A stretch of 37,806 nucleotides of DNA from an uncultured Rhizobiaceae bacterium. Lineage in GTDB: Bacteria > Pseudomonadota > Alphaproteobacteria > Rhizobiales > Rhizobiaceae. Positions 1 through 7,659 of the stretch are shown one piece after another. A program made the translations under genes and the position numbers. Location: assembly GCA_947259295.1 (NCBI GenBank), contig CAMYMG010000076.1:1-37806 (forward strand), in the 5' to 3' direction. A model generated the notes under the pieces. That model saw only the letters and a program-made list of their open reading frames with translations, was not told where the DNA came from and ran no database searches. Within the stretch, counting starts at the first letter, position 1. Each line of letters starts with the position of its first letter.

Positions 1-447
1 ATAGACCGCGCGCTCGCCGGCCAGCACGGCGTCCGCCGCCGAGAGCGCCGTCTGCGCCGACCAGTAGGCCGAGGTCCAGGTGCCGGCCGCGATCGGGCAG
101 GACGTATCGGCCTGGTGGAAGCCCGCCTGGCCGACGGCCGAGCGCGGATAGGATGCGGTGCGCCGGTCCGGGTGGATGTTGGGGATCACCTCGTCGGACG
201 CCCCCTCGATGCGGCTCCAGCGCGCATGGATCGTCTCGAGGAAGACGAGATATTCGGGCGAATGCAGTGCCGCGATCGGTCCGAGCCCGTGGTCGGTCGG
301 CGCTTCGAAGGCGCAGCCTGCCGCTTTCGCGGCCTCCGACAGCACCTCGATCCGCCGCGGCTGCTCGGGGTTCGGCGACAGGGTGCCGTTGGCCATGAAC
401 ATTTTGGGATCATGCGCCCGCTGGCGGTCGTCGAATATGGCTTTCAC
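1..447 (-). CDS. Acetylpolyamine amidohydrolase / histone-deacetylase-family protein, N-terminal part (runs off the window)
   Basis: The reading frame opens at a GTG (445-447) behind a strong Shine-Dalgarno (AGGGAGGA at 453-460 on the minus strand) and runs off the left edge after 149 codons. The N-terminus (MKAIFDDRQRAHDPKMFM), the segment around HSPEYLVFLETI and the ISP-like stretch CPIAAGTWTSAYWSAQTAL match the N-terminal third of bacterial class II deacetylases of the AphA type. These zinc enzymes remove acetyl groups from acetylated polyamines or other acetylated amines in the cytosol. The catalytic His-His and Asp motifs lie beyond the edge, so activity cannot be judged. It starts 57 bases downstream of the beta-keto acid cleavage enzyme on the same strand, so the two are probably cotranscribed, and an acetylated amine substrate in one pathway is plausible. 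Family is confident; substrate is unknown. Confidence 0.85.
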   Translation of the reverse strand, partial: MKAIFDDRQRAHDPKMFMANGTLSPNPEQPRRIEVLSEAAKAAGCAFEAPTDHGLGPIAALHSPEYLVFLETIHARWSRIEGASDEVIPNIHPDRRTASYPRSAVGQAGFHQADTSCPIAAGTWTSAYWSAQTALSAADAVLAGERAVY

Positions 448-504
448 GGTGGTCCTCCCTCCGGTGCCGGTGGCCGGTACCGGTATGCAGCGCTTTGTGG
501 CGGT

Positions 505-1431
505 TCAGAAGGCGACGGCGTCGCGCCCCTTTAGCGACAGCATGGCACGCGCCTCGTCCGGTGTCGCCACCACGCGGCCGAGCCCCTCGACGATAGCGCG
601 CACCATCTCCACCTGCTCGGCATTCGATTGGGCCAGCTTGCCGCGCGCGATGTAGAGATTGTCCTCCAGCCCGACGCGCACATGCCCGCCCATGCGCGCA
701 CCCTGTTCGGCCAGCACCATCTGCTGGCGGCCGGCGGCGAGCACGGAGAACATGTAGGTGTCGCCGAACAGCCGGTCTGCCGTCCATTTGAGATGGTCGA
801 GATGCTCCGGCTCGGCCGCGATGCCCCCCAGAACGCCCATGACGAACTGGATGAAGATCGGCCCCTCGACCAGGCCACGATCGACGAAATGCTTCAGCAT
901 GTAGAGGTGGCTGACGTCGTAGCATTCGAACTCGAAGCGCGCGCCGCGCTCCCTGCCCATGCGCTGCAGCACGCCGGCAATGTCGCGCGGCGTGTTCTTG
1001 AACACCAGGTCGTCGGAATTGCGCAGGAAGGGCTCCTCCCAGTCGTGGAGCCATTCGCTGCGCTTGCCGAGCATCGGGTAGAGCGCGAAATTCATCGACC
1101 CCATGTTGAGCGAGCACATTTCCGGCTCAGCCGCGAGCGGCGCGGCGAGCCGTTCATCCAGCGTCATCACGGCGCTGCCGCCGGTGGTCATGTTGATCAC
1201 GGCGTCCGTGGCGGTGCGGATGGCGGGCAGGAAGGCCATGTAGTCGGCCACCGCCGCCGACGGCCGCCCGGTCTGCGGGTTGCGCGCATGAAGATGCAGG
1301 ATCGCCGCTCCCGCCTTCGCCGCACCGATGGCCTGGCGGGCGATCTCGTCGGGCGTCACCGGCAGATACGGCGACATGGATGGCGTGTGGATCGATCCGG
1401 TTACCGCGCAGCTGATGATGATCTTCGACAC
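505..1431 (-). CDS. Beta-keto acid cleavage enzyme (BKACE, DUF849; 3-keto-5-aminohexanoate cleavage protein family)
   Basis: This is a 308-residue TIM-barrel enzyme of the BKACE family. Members condense a beta-keto acid with acetyl-CoA to give acetoacetate and a new CoA ester; the type member acts on 3-keto-5-aminohexanoate in lysine fermentation. The GTG at 1429-1431 is chosen because GAGGA sits five bases upstream and it yields the usual N-terminus (SKIIISCAVTGSIHTPSMSP). A longer frame to 1506 has an atypical leader. The zinc-binding His-X-His falls at residues 46 and 48 (ILHLHAR), at the numbering of the lysine enzyme, and the C-terminal metal Glu lies in RVGLEDNLY. Length is normal. It is followed on the same strand by a deacetylase-like gene. 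No lysine-fermentation genes are nearby, so the substrate is open; BKACE members are very diverse in substrate. Confidence 0.9.
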   Translation of the reverse strand: MSKIIISCAVTGSIHTPSMSPYLPVTPDEIARQAIGAAKAGAAILHLHARNPQTGRPSAAVADYMAFLPAIRTATDAVINMTTGGSAVMTLDERLAAPLAAEPEMCSLNMGSMNFALYPMLGKRSEWLHDWEEPFLRNSDDLVFKNTPRDIAGVLQRMGRERGARFEFECYDVSHLYMLKHFVDRGLVEGPIFIQFVMGVLGGIAAEPEHLDHLKWTADRLFGDTYMFSVLAAGRQQMVLAEQGARMGGHVRVGLEDNLYIARGKLAQSNAEQVEMVRAIVEGLGRVVATPDEARAMLSLKGRDAVAF

Positions 1432-1519
1432 AAGATTCCTCGGGCGATGCGGGCCGTCACGCCCCCGGCCCCAACGGCCGCCGGTCCGCCCAGGGTGATG
1501 TGGCACTGCGGCCGGAAGC

Positions 1520-1593
1520 TGGAGCGGGTAGCGGGAATCGAACCCGCGCGATCAGCTTGGGAAGCTGACAAGCTACCATTACATCATACCCGC
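1520..1593 (-). tRNA. tRNA-Gly (anticodon CCC)
   Basis: On the minus strand a full cloverleaf is readable: acceptor arm GCGGGTA (1587-1593) pairs with TACCCGC (1524-1530). The anticodon stem TCAGC/GCTGA encloses loop TTCCCAA, giving anticodon CCC. The T-arm contains GGTTCGATTCC. The discriminator is T and CCA is encoded (1520-1522). Length is 74 nt, normal for glycine tRNA. It stands alone between the BKACE gene and mscS. Confidence 0.97.
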
Positions 1594-1674
1594 GTTGCCC
1601 CCAGATACCATGCCCCGCCCGCCGGCTGCAATCGCAAAGCGCGGCATCGGCTGTGCCGCGCGAAGGCGTACCGT

Positions 1675-2961
1675 TCAGGCTCCGGTCTCCGTCCGCATGA
1701 TGACCTCCCGGTGCGGGTAGGGGATCTTCACGCCGTGCTCCTTGAACGTGTCCCACAGCGCCAGCAGCACCTTGCCGCGTACGTTGGTCAGGCCTTGCTG
1801 GGGGTCGTGGATCCAGAAGCGCAGCACGAAATCGAGCGACGAATCGCCGAATGCAGTCAGCCAGCAGACCGGCCGCCTTTCGGCCTCGACGCGGGCGACG
1901 CCCATGGCCGCCTCGATGGCGATCTTGCTCACCAGATGCGGGTCCGAGTCGTAGGAAACGCCGAAATGGATATCCAGCCGTACATGGTCGTCGCTGAACG
2001 ACCAGTTGATCACCTGCTGGGTGATGAAATCCTCGTTGGGGATGAGATATTCGCGGCCGTCACGCGTCACCACGGAGACGAAGCGGGCCCGCAATTCGCG
2101 GATCCAGCCGAATGTCTCGCCGAGCGTGATCGTGTCGCCCGGCTTGATCGACTTGTCGAGCAGGATGATGACGCCGGATATGAAATTCGACACCACCTTC
2201 TGCAGCCCGAAGCCGAGCCCGACGCCGATCGCGCCCGACAGCACCGTTAGTGCCGTCAGGTCGACGCCGACGATCGACAGCGCCGCCGCGCCGGCGAAGA
2301 TGACCAGCCCGATCTTGACGATCTTGCCGATCAAGACGCGGATCGATGGCGTCAGTTCCTGCGACTGCTGCAGCCGCTCGTCGAAATAATTGCCCGTAAC
2401 GATGGCGAGCCAGATCGTGGCGCTGAGCAGCAGGATCGCCTTGATCACCATCAGCACGGTCAAGTGCACTGCGCCGAGCTCGATGGAGAGCCCGTCGAGG
2501 AAGGCGGCCACCTCGGCGTCCATGCCGAGGATGACCAGGGCCGCATAGACCCAGGCGAGCATGCCGATCGCCCGGGCCACAAGCCGGTTGCGGATGACGC
2601 GCGACAGCACCGAGACCGAAATCCAGGCAAGCGCGAGCGACAATGCGATGCTGATCAGGTAGCTCCGGCTCGGCCAGGTGACGGCGCGAAGGATCGTGAG
2701 GGCAATGAACAGGAACCCCGCGAACAGGATCCATTTCGTCCGCCGCATCAGCGCCACGACGACCCGCAGCAGCCCCTGATGGCCCTTGATGCGGCGCGCC
2801 CGCTCCTCGAGCCGCCCTTCCACTCGGCTCGCCAGCAGCCTGGCGAGAAGGAAAAGTCCGACGATCATGGCAATCTGGTAAAGCGACCAGGGCTGCGACA
2901 GTTCGACGATCTGTTGCTCGACAAAGGTCGATACGTCGGAAGCGATGCTGTCGATATCCAT
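1675..2961 (-). CDS. MscS-family mechanosensitive ion channel
   Basis: This 428-residue inner-membrane protein has several N-terminal hydrophobic helices (roughly residues 25-40, 75-125, 150-170 and 180-200) before the conserved MscS pore and beta domain. The pore helix and hinge read GLGFGLQKVVSNFISGVIIL and are followed by DKSIKPGDTI, the signature of the family. Downstream is the cytoplasmic alpha/beta domain (VRLDIHFGVSYDSDP). Such channels open under membrane tension and release solutes during hypo-osmotic shock. The protein is longer than E. coli MscS (286 residues) because of extra N-terminal helices, so it belongs to the extended MscS-like subgroup. The ATG at 2959-2961 is the natural start (MDIDSIASDV). 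It stands alone downstream of a divergent small membrane protein gene. A second, unrelated tension-gated channel (mscL) lies at 11403. Confidence 0.93.
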   Translation of the reverse strand: MDIDSIASDVSTFVEQQIVELSQPWSLYQIAMIVGLFLLARLLASRVEGRLEERARRIKGHQGLLRVVVALMRRTKWILFAGFLFIALTILRAVTWPSRSYLISIALSLALAWISVSVLSRVIRNRLVARAIGMLAWVYAALVILGMDAEVAAFLDGLSIELGAVHLTVLMVIKAILLLSATIWLAIVTGNYFDERLQQSQELTPSIRVLIGKIVKIGLVIFAGAAALSIVGVDLTALTVLSGAIGVGLGFGLQKVVSNFISGVIILLDKSIKPGDTITLGETFGWIRELRARFVSVVTRDGREYLIPNEDFITQQVINWSFSDDHVRLDIHFGVSYDSDPHLVSKIAIEAAMGVARVEAERRPVCWLTAFGDSSLDFVLRFWIHDPQQGLTNVRGKVLLALWDTFKEHGVKIPYPHREVIMRTETGA

Positions 2962-3204
2962 GGCGTCACTCTATACGGCGCGCCCCGCGAGGCAATCAGA
3001 AGAGCCGGTCCCGGTCTGATCGGCAAGCCGCCATCCTGTCGCCCATGTGACGCTGGTCGTCAGGTGTCGATCGGCCGTCGCCTGACTCGCGAGCCCGTCG
3101 GATCGCTGGCAGGGCACCGCCGACCCTCTCCGGCAACTGCCTGCTTGAATGCACCCCGGCAAATGCGTATCTCGGGGCCACGGCTTCGCGACTGGAGAAC
3201 TGAT

Positions 3205-3468
3205 TTGTCGGCAATGACGCGCTTTCTCGGCGATACGCCGCTTCGGGTCTTCTTGAAGCTGGTCGTCATCTCCTTCCTGGTTGGAGTCGTGATGAGCGCC
3301 TTCGGCTGGTCGCCGCTCGATGTCATCGCCAATATCCGCGATTTCTTCCTCGACATCTGGAACATGGGCTTTTCCGCGCTAGAGCGGTTCTTCGGCTATT
3401 TCCTGCTCGGCGCTGCAATCGTCTTGCCGGCCTTCATCATCCTCAGGCTGTTCAGCTACCGGCGTTAG
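3205..3468 (+). CDS. Small integral membrane protein (DUF6460-like)
   Basis: This 87-residue protein has two hydrophobic segments: about residues 14-33 (LKLVVISFLVGVVMSAFGW) and about 62-80 (FFGYFLLGAAIVLPAFIIL). They are separated by a short amphipathic stretch, and the protein ends in a basic tail (RLFSYRR). I recognise the pattern as a conserved rhizobial small membrane protein of unknown function, probably DUF6460. TTG 3205 is chosen over ATG 3214 because GGAGA at 3194-3198 is six bases from the TTG but fifteen from the ATG. The stop is four bases before the GTG of the MATE exporter, so the two are almost certainly cotranscribed. A role in transport or envelope maintenance is only inferred from that linkage. 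Confidence 0.8.
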   Translation: MSAMTRFLGDTPLRVFLKLVVISFLVGVVMSAFGWSPLDVIANIRDFFLDIWNMGFSALERFFGYFLLGAAIVLPAFIILRLFSYRR

Positions 3469-3472
3469 CGCG

Positions 3473-4828
3473 GTGAGCACGGTGAGAGGCGGCGCCGAAA
3501 GCCAACCCCCTGGACAGGTCGCCCCTTTCCCGGTGACCCACCGCTCGGTTCTGGCCATCGCCATCCCGATGACGCTGGCCTATCTCACGACGCCCTTGCT
3601 CGGTCTCGTCGATACCGCCGTCGTCGGGCAGTTCGGCGACGCCGCGTTGCTCGGCGGTCTGGCAGCCGGCGCCCTCGTCTTCGACGTCGTCTTCACCAGC
3701 TTCAACTTCGTCCGCTCCGGCACCACCGGGCTCGTCGCCCAGGCCTTCGGGCGCAGCGACGCCGCCGAGGAGCAGGCGGTATTCTGGCGGGCTTTCGCCA
3801 TCGCCGTATGTGCCGGGCTTGCGCTCGCCGCCCTCGCTCCGCTCATCATCTTCGGCGGCGGCTGGTTCATGGCTGCCGAACCGCGTGTCACCGCCGCGAT
3901 GGGCACCTATGTCCATATCAGGCTCTACGGCGCGCCTCTCCTGCTCATCAACTACGCCATCCTCGGCTACGTGCTTGGCCGCGGCGAGGGTGCCTTCGCG
4001 CTGCTTCTCCAGCTTGTGCTCAATCTCAGCAACATCGCGCTGTCCATCCTGCTCGGGCTGAAACTCGGCTGGGGCGTCGCCGGCGTCGCCTGGGGTACGG
4101 TCGGCGGAGAACTCATTGCCGCGCTGTTCGGCATGGCGATCGTTCTTAGACGCTTCGCCGGCGCGCCGCCCCTGCCGCGCGCGCAACTGCTCGACCGCAA
4201 GGCCTTCGGGCGCATGATTTCGCTCAACCGCGATATCATGATCCGCTCTTTCTCGCTGCTCGCCGCCTTCGCCCTGTTCACCAGGCAGGGTGCCCAGTTC
4301 GGCACGCTGACGCTCGCCGCCAATGGCGTTCTGATAAACTTCTTCCTCGTCTCGGCTTTCTTCCTCGACGGCTTCGCCACCGCCGCCGAACAGCTTGCCG
4401 GCCGTTCGCTCGGCGCGCGCAACGAGCTGGCCTTCCGCCGTACCGTCTATCTCTCGTCCTTCTGGGGATTTGCCCTGGCCGGCGTCGCGACCCTGCTTCT
4501 GCTGCTCTTTGGCGACAACCTCGTCGCGCTCGTCACCACGGCCGAGAATGTCCGCGCCGCCGCTGCGCACTATCTGCCCTGGGCCGCCTTTACCGCGATC
4601 AGCGGCGTCCTGGCATTCCAGATGGACGGTGTCTTCATCGGTGCCACCTGGTCGAGCGACATGCGCAACATGATGCTGCTGTCGCTGCTGGTCTTCGTCG
4701 CCGCACTCCTTACCCTGACGCCGCTTTTCGGCAATTCCGGCCTGTGGATGGCGCTGCATCTCTTCCTGATCGCCCGTGGCTTCAGTCTGCTGGCCATGCT
4801 GCCCATGAAGCTCAGGACGGCTTTCTAG
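3473..4828 (+). CDS. MATE-family efflux transporter (DinF-like)
   Basis: The 451-residue product has twelve hydrophobic segments in two homologous halves. Family features include an N-terminal helix with MTLAYLTTPLLGLVDTAVVGQFG and the loop TSFNFVRSGTTGLVAQAFG. MATE transporters use proton or sodium gradients to export cationic drugs or metabolites across the inner membrane, and the DinF branch is common in alphaproteobacteria. The GTG at 3473 is supported by tight spacing behind the preceding small gene and by the cytosolic leader before the first helix. The 3' end overlaps the convergent pyrD by three bases (shared CTAG at 4825-4828), leaving no room for a separate terminator. The substrate cannot be read from sequence. 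Confidence 0.93.
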   Translation: MSTVRGGAESQPPGQVAPFPVTHRSVLAIAIPMTLAYLTTPLLGLVDTAVVGQFGDAALLGGLAAGALVFDVVFTSFNFVRSGTTGLVAQAFGRSDAAEEQAVFWRAFAIAVCAGLALAALAPLIIFGGGWFMAAEPRVTAAMGTYVHIRLYGAPLLLINYAILGYVLGRGEGAFALLLQLVLNLSNIALSILLGLKLGWGVAGVAWGTVGGELIAALFGMAIVLRRFAGAPPLPRAQLLDRKAFGRMISLNRDIMIRSFSLLAAFALFTRQGAQFGTLTLAANGVLINFFLVSAFFLDGFATAAEQLAGRSLGARNELAFRRTVYLSSFWGFALAGVATLLLLLFGDNLVALVTTAENVRAAAAHYLPWAAFTAISGVLAFQMDGVFIGATWSSDMRNMMLLSLLVFVAALLTLTPLFGNSGLWMALHLFLIARGFSLLAMLPMKLRTAF

Positions 4829-5916
4829 AGACCTTGCGCCGCCCAATGGTCGAGGCGGCTGTCGCGCAACTCCGCGATCGACGCCAGCCCTTCAACTGCG
4901 GCCAGCCGCGACATGCCGCCGAGAATGCGGCCCGGCAGCGCCGGCCCCGCAAAGATCATCGCCGTGTAGAGCTGCACCAGGTCGGCGCCGGCCCTGATCT
5001 TCTCCAGCGCCGCCTCGGCGCTGTCGACACCGCCGACCCCAATCAGTGCGGCTTTCGGCAGCAGCCGCCGCATCTTGGCCAGCACGATCGTCGAGCGCCC
5101 GAACAGCGGAGCGCCCGATAGCCCGCCGGCTTCCTGTGCATGCGCGCCAGACTTCAGTGCCGGCCGCGCAATCGTCGTGTTTGACACGATCACGCCGTCG
5201 ATGGCGTTCGACGTCACCTCGGCTGCGATGTCTTCGAGATCGGCCTCCTGGAGGTCGGGCGCGATCTTCAGGAACAGCGGCACCTTGCGGGCCAGTCCCT
5301 TGGATGCCTCGTCCCGCGCCGCGGTCACCCGTGCCAGCAGTTCGGCGAGGCTCTCGCGTGCCTGCAGGTCGCGCAGACCCTGCGTGTTGGGAGAAGAGAT
5401 GTTGACGGTGAGATAGGAGCCGATGCGGGCAAAGCGCTGCACGCCGAGCTCGTAGTCCTTCACCCGGTCGGTGCTGTCCTTGTTGGCGCCGATATTGACG
5501 CCGACGACGCCGAATCTCCCGCCGCGCGCCGTGAGCCGCCGCTCCGCCGCCGCGTGGCCTTCATTGTTGAAGCCGAGCCGGTTGATCACCGCGTCGTCCT
5601 CGGTCAGCCGGAATATCCTGGGTTTGGGATTGCCGCGCTGCGGCAAGGGCGTCACCGTTCCGACCTCGGTGAAACCGAATCCCAGCCTCAGGAGCGCGTC
5701 TGGCACTTCGGCGTTCTTGTCATAGCCGGCAGCCATGCCGAGCGGATTGTCGAAATCGAGCCCTGCGACCGAGACTTTGAGCCTTGGGTCGAGACGCGGC
5801 GACAGCGCAACGGGCAGGCCGGACTTCAGCGCCGCGATCGACAAGCCATGCGCTGTTTCGGGGTCGAACCGGAAGAGGGCCTTGCGTCCCAGCCGCTCCA
5901 TCAGCCCGAGGATCAT
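4825..5916 (-). CDS. pyrD: Dihydroorotate dehydrogenase (quinone), class 2
   Basis: This enzyme carries out the fourth step of pyrimidine synthesis, oxidising dihydroorotate to orotate with FMN and passing electrons to membrane quinone. The 363-residue length and the N-terminal helical extension (MILGLMERLGRKALFRFDPE) mark it as the membrane-associated class 2 form. Signatures are NPLGMAAGYDKNAE (57-70), VGTVTPLPQRGNPKPR (85-100) and VNISSPNTQG (171-180), with the catalytic base Ser175 at the position used by the E. coli enzyme. The ATG at 5914-5916 overlaps the stop of the upstream DUF952 gene (ATGA), indicating translational coupling. The 3' end overlaps the convergent MATE gene. Nothing is missing or unusual. 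Confidence 0.97.
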   Translation of the reverse strand: MILGLMERLGRKALFRFDPETAHGLSIAALKSGLPVALSPRLDPRLKVSVAGLDFDNPLGMAAGYDKNAEVPDALLRLGFGFTEVGTVTPLPQRGNPKPRIFRLTEDDAVINRLGFNNEGHAAAERRLTARGGRFGVVGVNIGANKDSTDRVKDYELGVQRFARIGSYLTVNISSPNTQGLRDLQARESLAELLARVTAARDEASKGLARKVPLFLKIAPDLQEADLEDIAAEVTSNAIDGVIVSNTTIARPALKSGAHAQEAGGLSGAPLFGRSTIVLAKMRRLLPKAALIGVGGVDSAEAALEKIRAGADLVQLYTAMIFAGPALPGRILGGMSRLAAVEGLASIAELRDSRLDHWAAQGL

Positions 5917-6260
5917 GCGGTCAGGTCCGGAAACTCATGCAGTCCGTCGGCGCCGAGAGGCAGCGGCCTTGCCCAGATTACCGCTGCCAGGTCGAGCGGT
6001 CCGTAGAGATGGGGAAACAGCGCGCCGCCGCGCGATGTCTCGTATTTCAGCGACGCGGGCAGGCGGGCTTCGTCAATGGCAATCAGGAGCAGCCCGCTTT
6101 GCCCGGCAAAATGCTTGGCGGCGGTTTCCCGCACCTGGTCGGCCGTGGAGAAATGGATGAACCCGTCTGCGATATCGACGGGCGCGCCGTCGAACCGGCC
6201 GCGTGCCTCCGCTTCCCGCCACAGATCTTGCGGGCAGATCTTGTATATGGTCTTGGCCAT
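5913..6260 (-). CDS. DUF952 family protein
   Basis: This small cytosolic protein of 115 residues has the DUF952 hallmarks: an N-terminal IYKICPQDLWREAEARGRF, the central DGFIHFSTADQVRETAAKHFAGQ, and a C-terminal FPHLYGPLDLAAVIWARPL. The HFS/T motif and the LYG segment are the conserved core of the family. Its function is not established; a fold related to ADP-ribosyl-binding or ADP-ribosyltransferase-like proteins has been suggested. It overlaps pyrD by four bases, and I believe the DUF952-pyrD pairing is common in rhizobia. That suggests a housekeeping association rather than a shared pathway. Confidence 0.9.
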   Translation of the reverse strand: MAKTIYKICPQDLWREAEARGRFDGAPVDIADGFIHFSTADQVRETAAKHFAGQSGLLLIAIDEARLPASLKYETSRGGALFPHLYGPLDLAAVIWARPLPLGADGLHEFPDLTA

Positions 6261-6376
6261 GTGCGCCCTATAGGCTCAATCGGCGGGAGGGAAAAGGCGC
6301 AGCGGCCGTCAATTCCCAAATTTCGGCGAAATTCGCGCCGTAGACTGGATTCAAGCGTCAGTGACAGGAGGACACC

Positions 6377-6841
6377 ATGCGCCCCATTCTTGCCCTCGGC
6401 ATCATGCTGGCGGCTCTGCTCCCAGGCAGCATCGCATCAGGCGCCGACACCGATAATTTTCGGTTGGAAAGATCGGCCAACGGTTATGTTCGCATGGATA
6501 CCAGAACCGGCGAAATGTCGATCTGCGAGGAGAAGTGGGGCGAACTCGTCTGCCGCATGGCGGCGGACGAGCGTACGGCGGTGCAGGACGAGATCGAGCG
6601 GCTGCAGGACGAGTTGAAATCGCTCGAGGCGCGCCTCGACGAGCGCTCGGAGCTGGAGGAGCGCGTCGCGAAGCTTGAGAATTCGCTTGCCGCGCGCATT
6701 GAAAGGACGATGCCCACTGAGGAGGATTTCAACCGGACGATGAGCTACATGGAGCGCTTTTTCCGCGGCTTCATCGGCATCGTCAAGGATCTCGAGAGCG
6801 ACGACAGGAAACCGACCGAGCCCGAGGCCAATCGCACCTGA
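6377..6841 (+). CDS. Secreted coiled-coil protein of unknown function
   Basis: The 154-residue product begins with a classical signal peptide (MRPILALGIMLAALLPGSIASGA, cleavage expected near residue 22-23). A short conserved-looking domain follows, FRLERSANGYVRMDTRTGEMSI plus a CEEKWGELVC segment whose two cysteines could form a disulfide. Next comes a strongly charged coiled coil at about residues 65-110 (DEIERLQDELKSLEARLDER) and an acidic tail. AGGAGG at 6367-6372 precedes the ATG by five bases. Periplasmic localisation with oligomerisation through the coiled coil is inferred. I do not recognise a characterised family. It stands alone between the divergent DUF952 gene and the response regulator. 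Confidence 0.8.
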   Translation: MRPILALGIMLAALLPGSIASGADTDNFRLERSANGYVRMDTRTGEMSICEEKWGELVCRMAADERTAVQDEIERLQDELKSLEARLDERSELEERVAKLENSLAARIERTMPTEEDFNRTMSYMERFFRGFIGIVKDLESDDRKPTEPEANRT

Positions 6842-6992
6842 TCGCCTCGGCTCTCAGCCCGTGACAGGGGGCGACTAATATGGGCCGCATCCGACAGCGG
6901 CCTGATTGCTGCTTGAAAAAGTCGCCCACCCCCTCATAATCGGTGCTACCGCTCCGCGCTTGGATGCGCGAGGCGGATTCGGGGAGGGGCAC

Positions 6993-7652
6993 TTGCCGTC
7001 AGGCTACAAGTTCGTCATCGCGGACGATCACCCGTTGTTTCGCGGCGCACTGAAGCAGGCATTGTCGGGGCTGAAAACGGTGGCGACGATTCTGGAGGCG
7101 GGCGACTTCGCCGGCGCCAAATCCCTCGTTGCAAGCAATGACGACATCGATCTCGTGCTCCTCGACCTGACGATGCCCGGCGCCGCCGGCCTGTCCGGGC
7201 TCGTTGCACTGCGCGGCATTCATGCGGCCGTGCCGCTGGTCGTCGTGTCGGCGCATGACGACCCCGAGACGATCCGGCGTGCGCTCGACCTCGGCGCCTC
7301 GGGCTTCATTTCCAAATCGGCAAGCATGGACGAAATCCGCACGGCGGTCGAAACCGTGCTGGCCGGCGGCGTCTGCTCGCCTTCGGGGATCGACCTTGGC
7401 GTCGAGGGCGATGCCGAGATCTCGGACCTCATCAGGCGCCTTCAGTCGCTGACGCCGCAGCAGGCGCGGGTGCTCGGCATGCTCGCCGAGGGACTGCTCA
7501 ACAAGCAGATCGCCTACGAGCTCGGCGTTTCGGAGGCAACCATCAAGGCGCATGTCTCCGCCGTGCTGCAGAAGCTCGGCGTCGACAGCCGCACCCAGGC
7601 CGTCATCATGCTGTCGAAGATCGGCTCGGAGCCTCTGCCGCCGGTCGGCTGA
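6993..7652 (+). CDS. LuxR/NarL-type two-component response regulator
   Basis: The 219-residue protein has a receiver domain (acidic pair Asp11-Asp12, phosphoacceptor Asp58 in LLDLTMP, Ser86, and Lys108 in FISKSA). A linker and a LuxR-type helix-turn-helix follow at about 149-206 (LTPQQARVLGMLAEGLLNKQ ... SEATIKAHVSAVLQKLGV). It should bind DNA on phosphorylation. TTG 6993 is chosen because GGGGAGGGG at 6981-6989 lies just upstream and it gives the normal receiver N-terminus; a longer frame from 6906 has an uncharacteristic leader. It converges on the hybrid kinase gene with only seven bases between stop codons. That kinase is the obvious candidate partner, though the kinase also has its own receiver. 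Confidence 0.93.
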   Translation: MPSGYKFVIADDHPLFRGALKQALSGLKTVATILEAGDFAGAKSLVASNDDIDLVLLDLTMPGAAGLSGLVALRGIHAAVPLVVVSAHDDPETIRRALDLGASGFISKSASMDEIRTAVETVLAGGVCSPSGIDLGVEGDAEISDLIRRLQSLTPQQARVLGMLAEGLLNKQIAYELGVSEATIKAHVSAVLQKLGVDSRTQAVIMLSKIGSEPLPPVG

Positions 7653-7659
7653 GCGCCTG

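Noticed and set aside
628..2250. A 540-codon plus-strand open frame across the BKACE gene, tRNA and mscS
   Set aside because: It is antisense to two clear genes and reads through a tRNA. Composition is His/Arg/Asp-rich as expected for a shadow frame in GC-rich DNA.
3452..4846. A 464-codon minus-strand open frame opposite the MATE gene
   Set aside because: Its Glu/Gly/Gln-rich translation has no domain, and the opposite strand encodes an evident MATE transporter.
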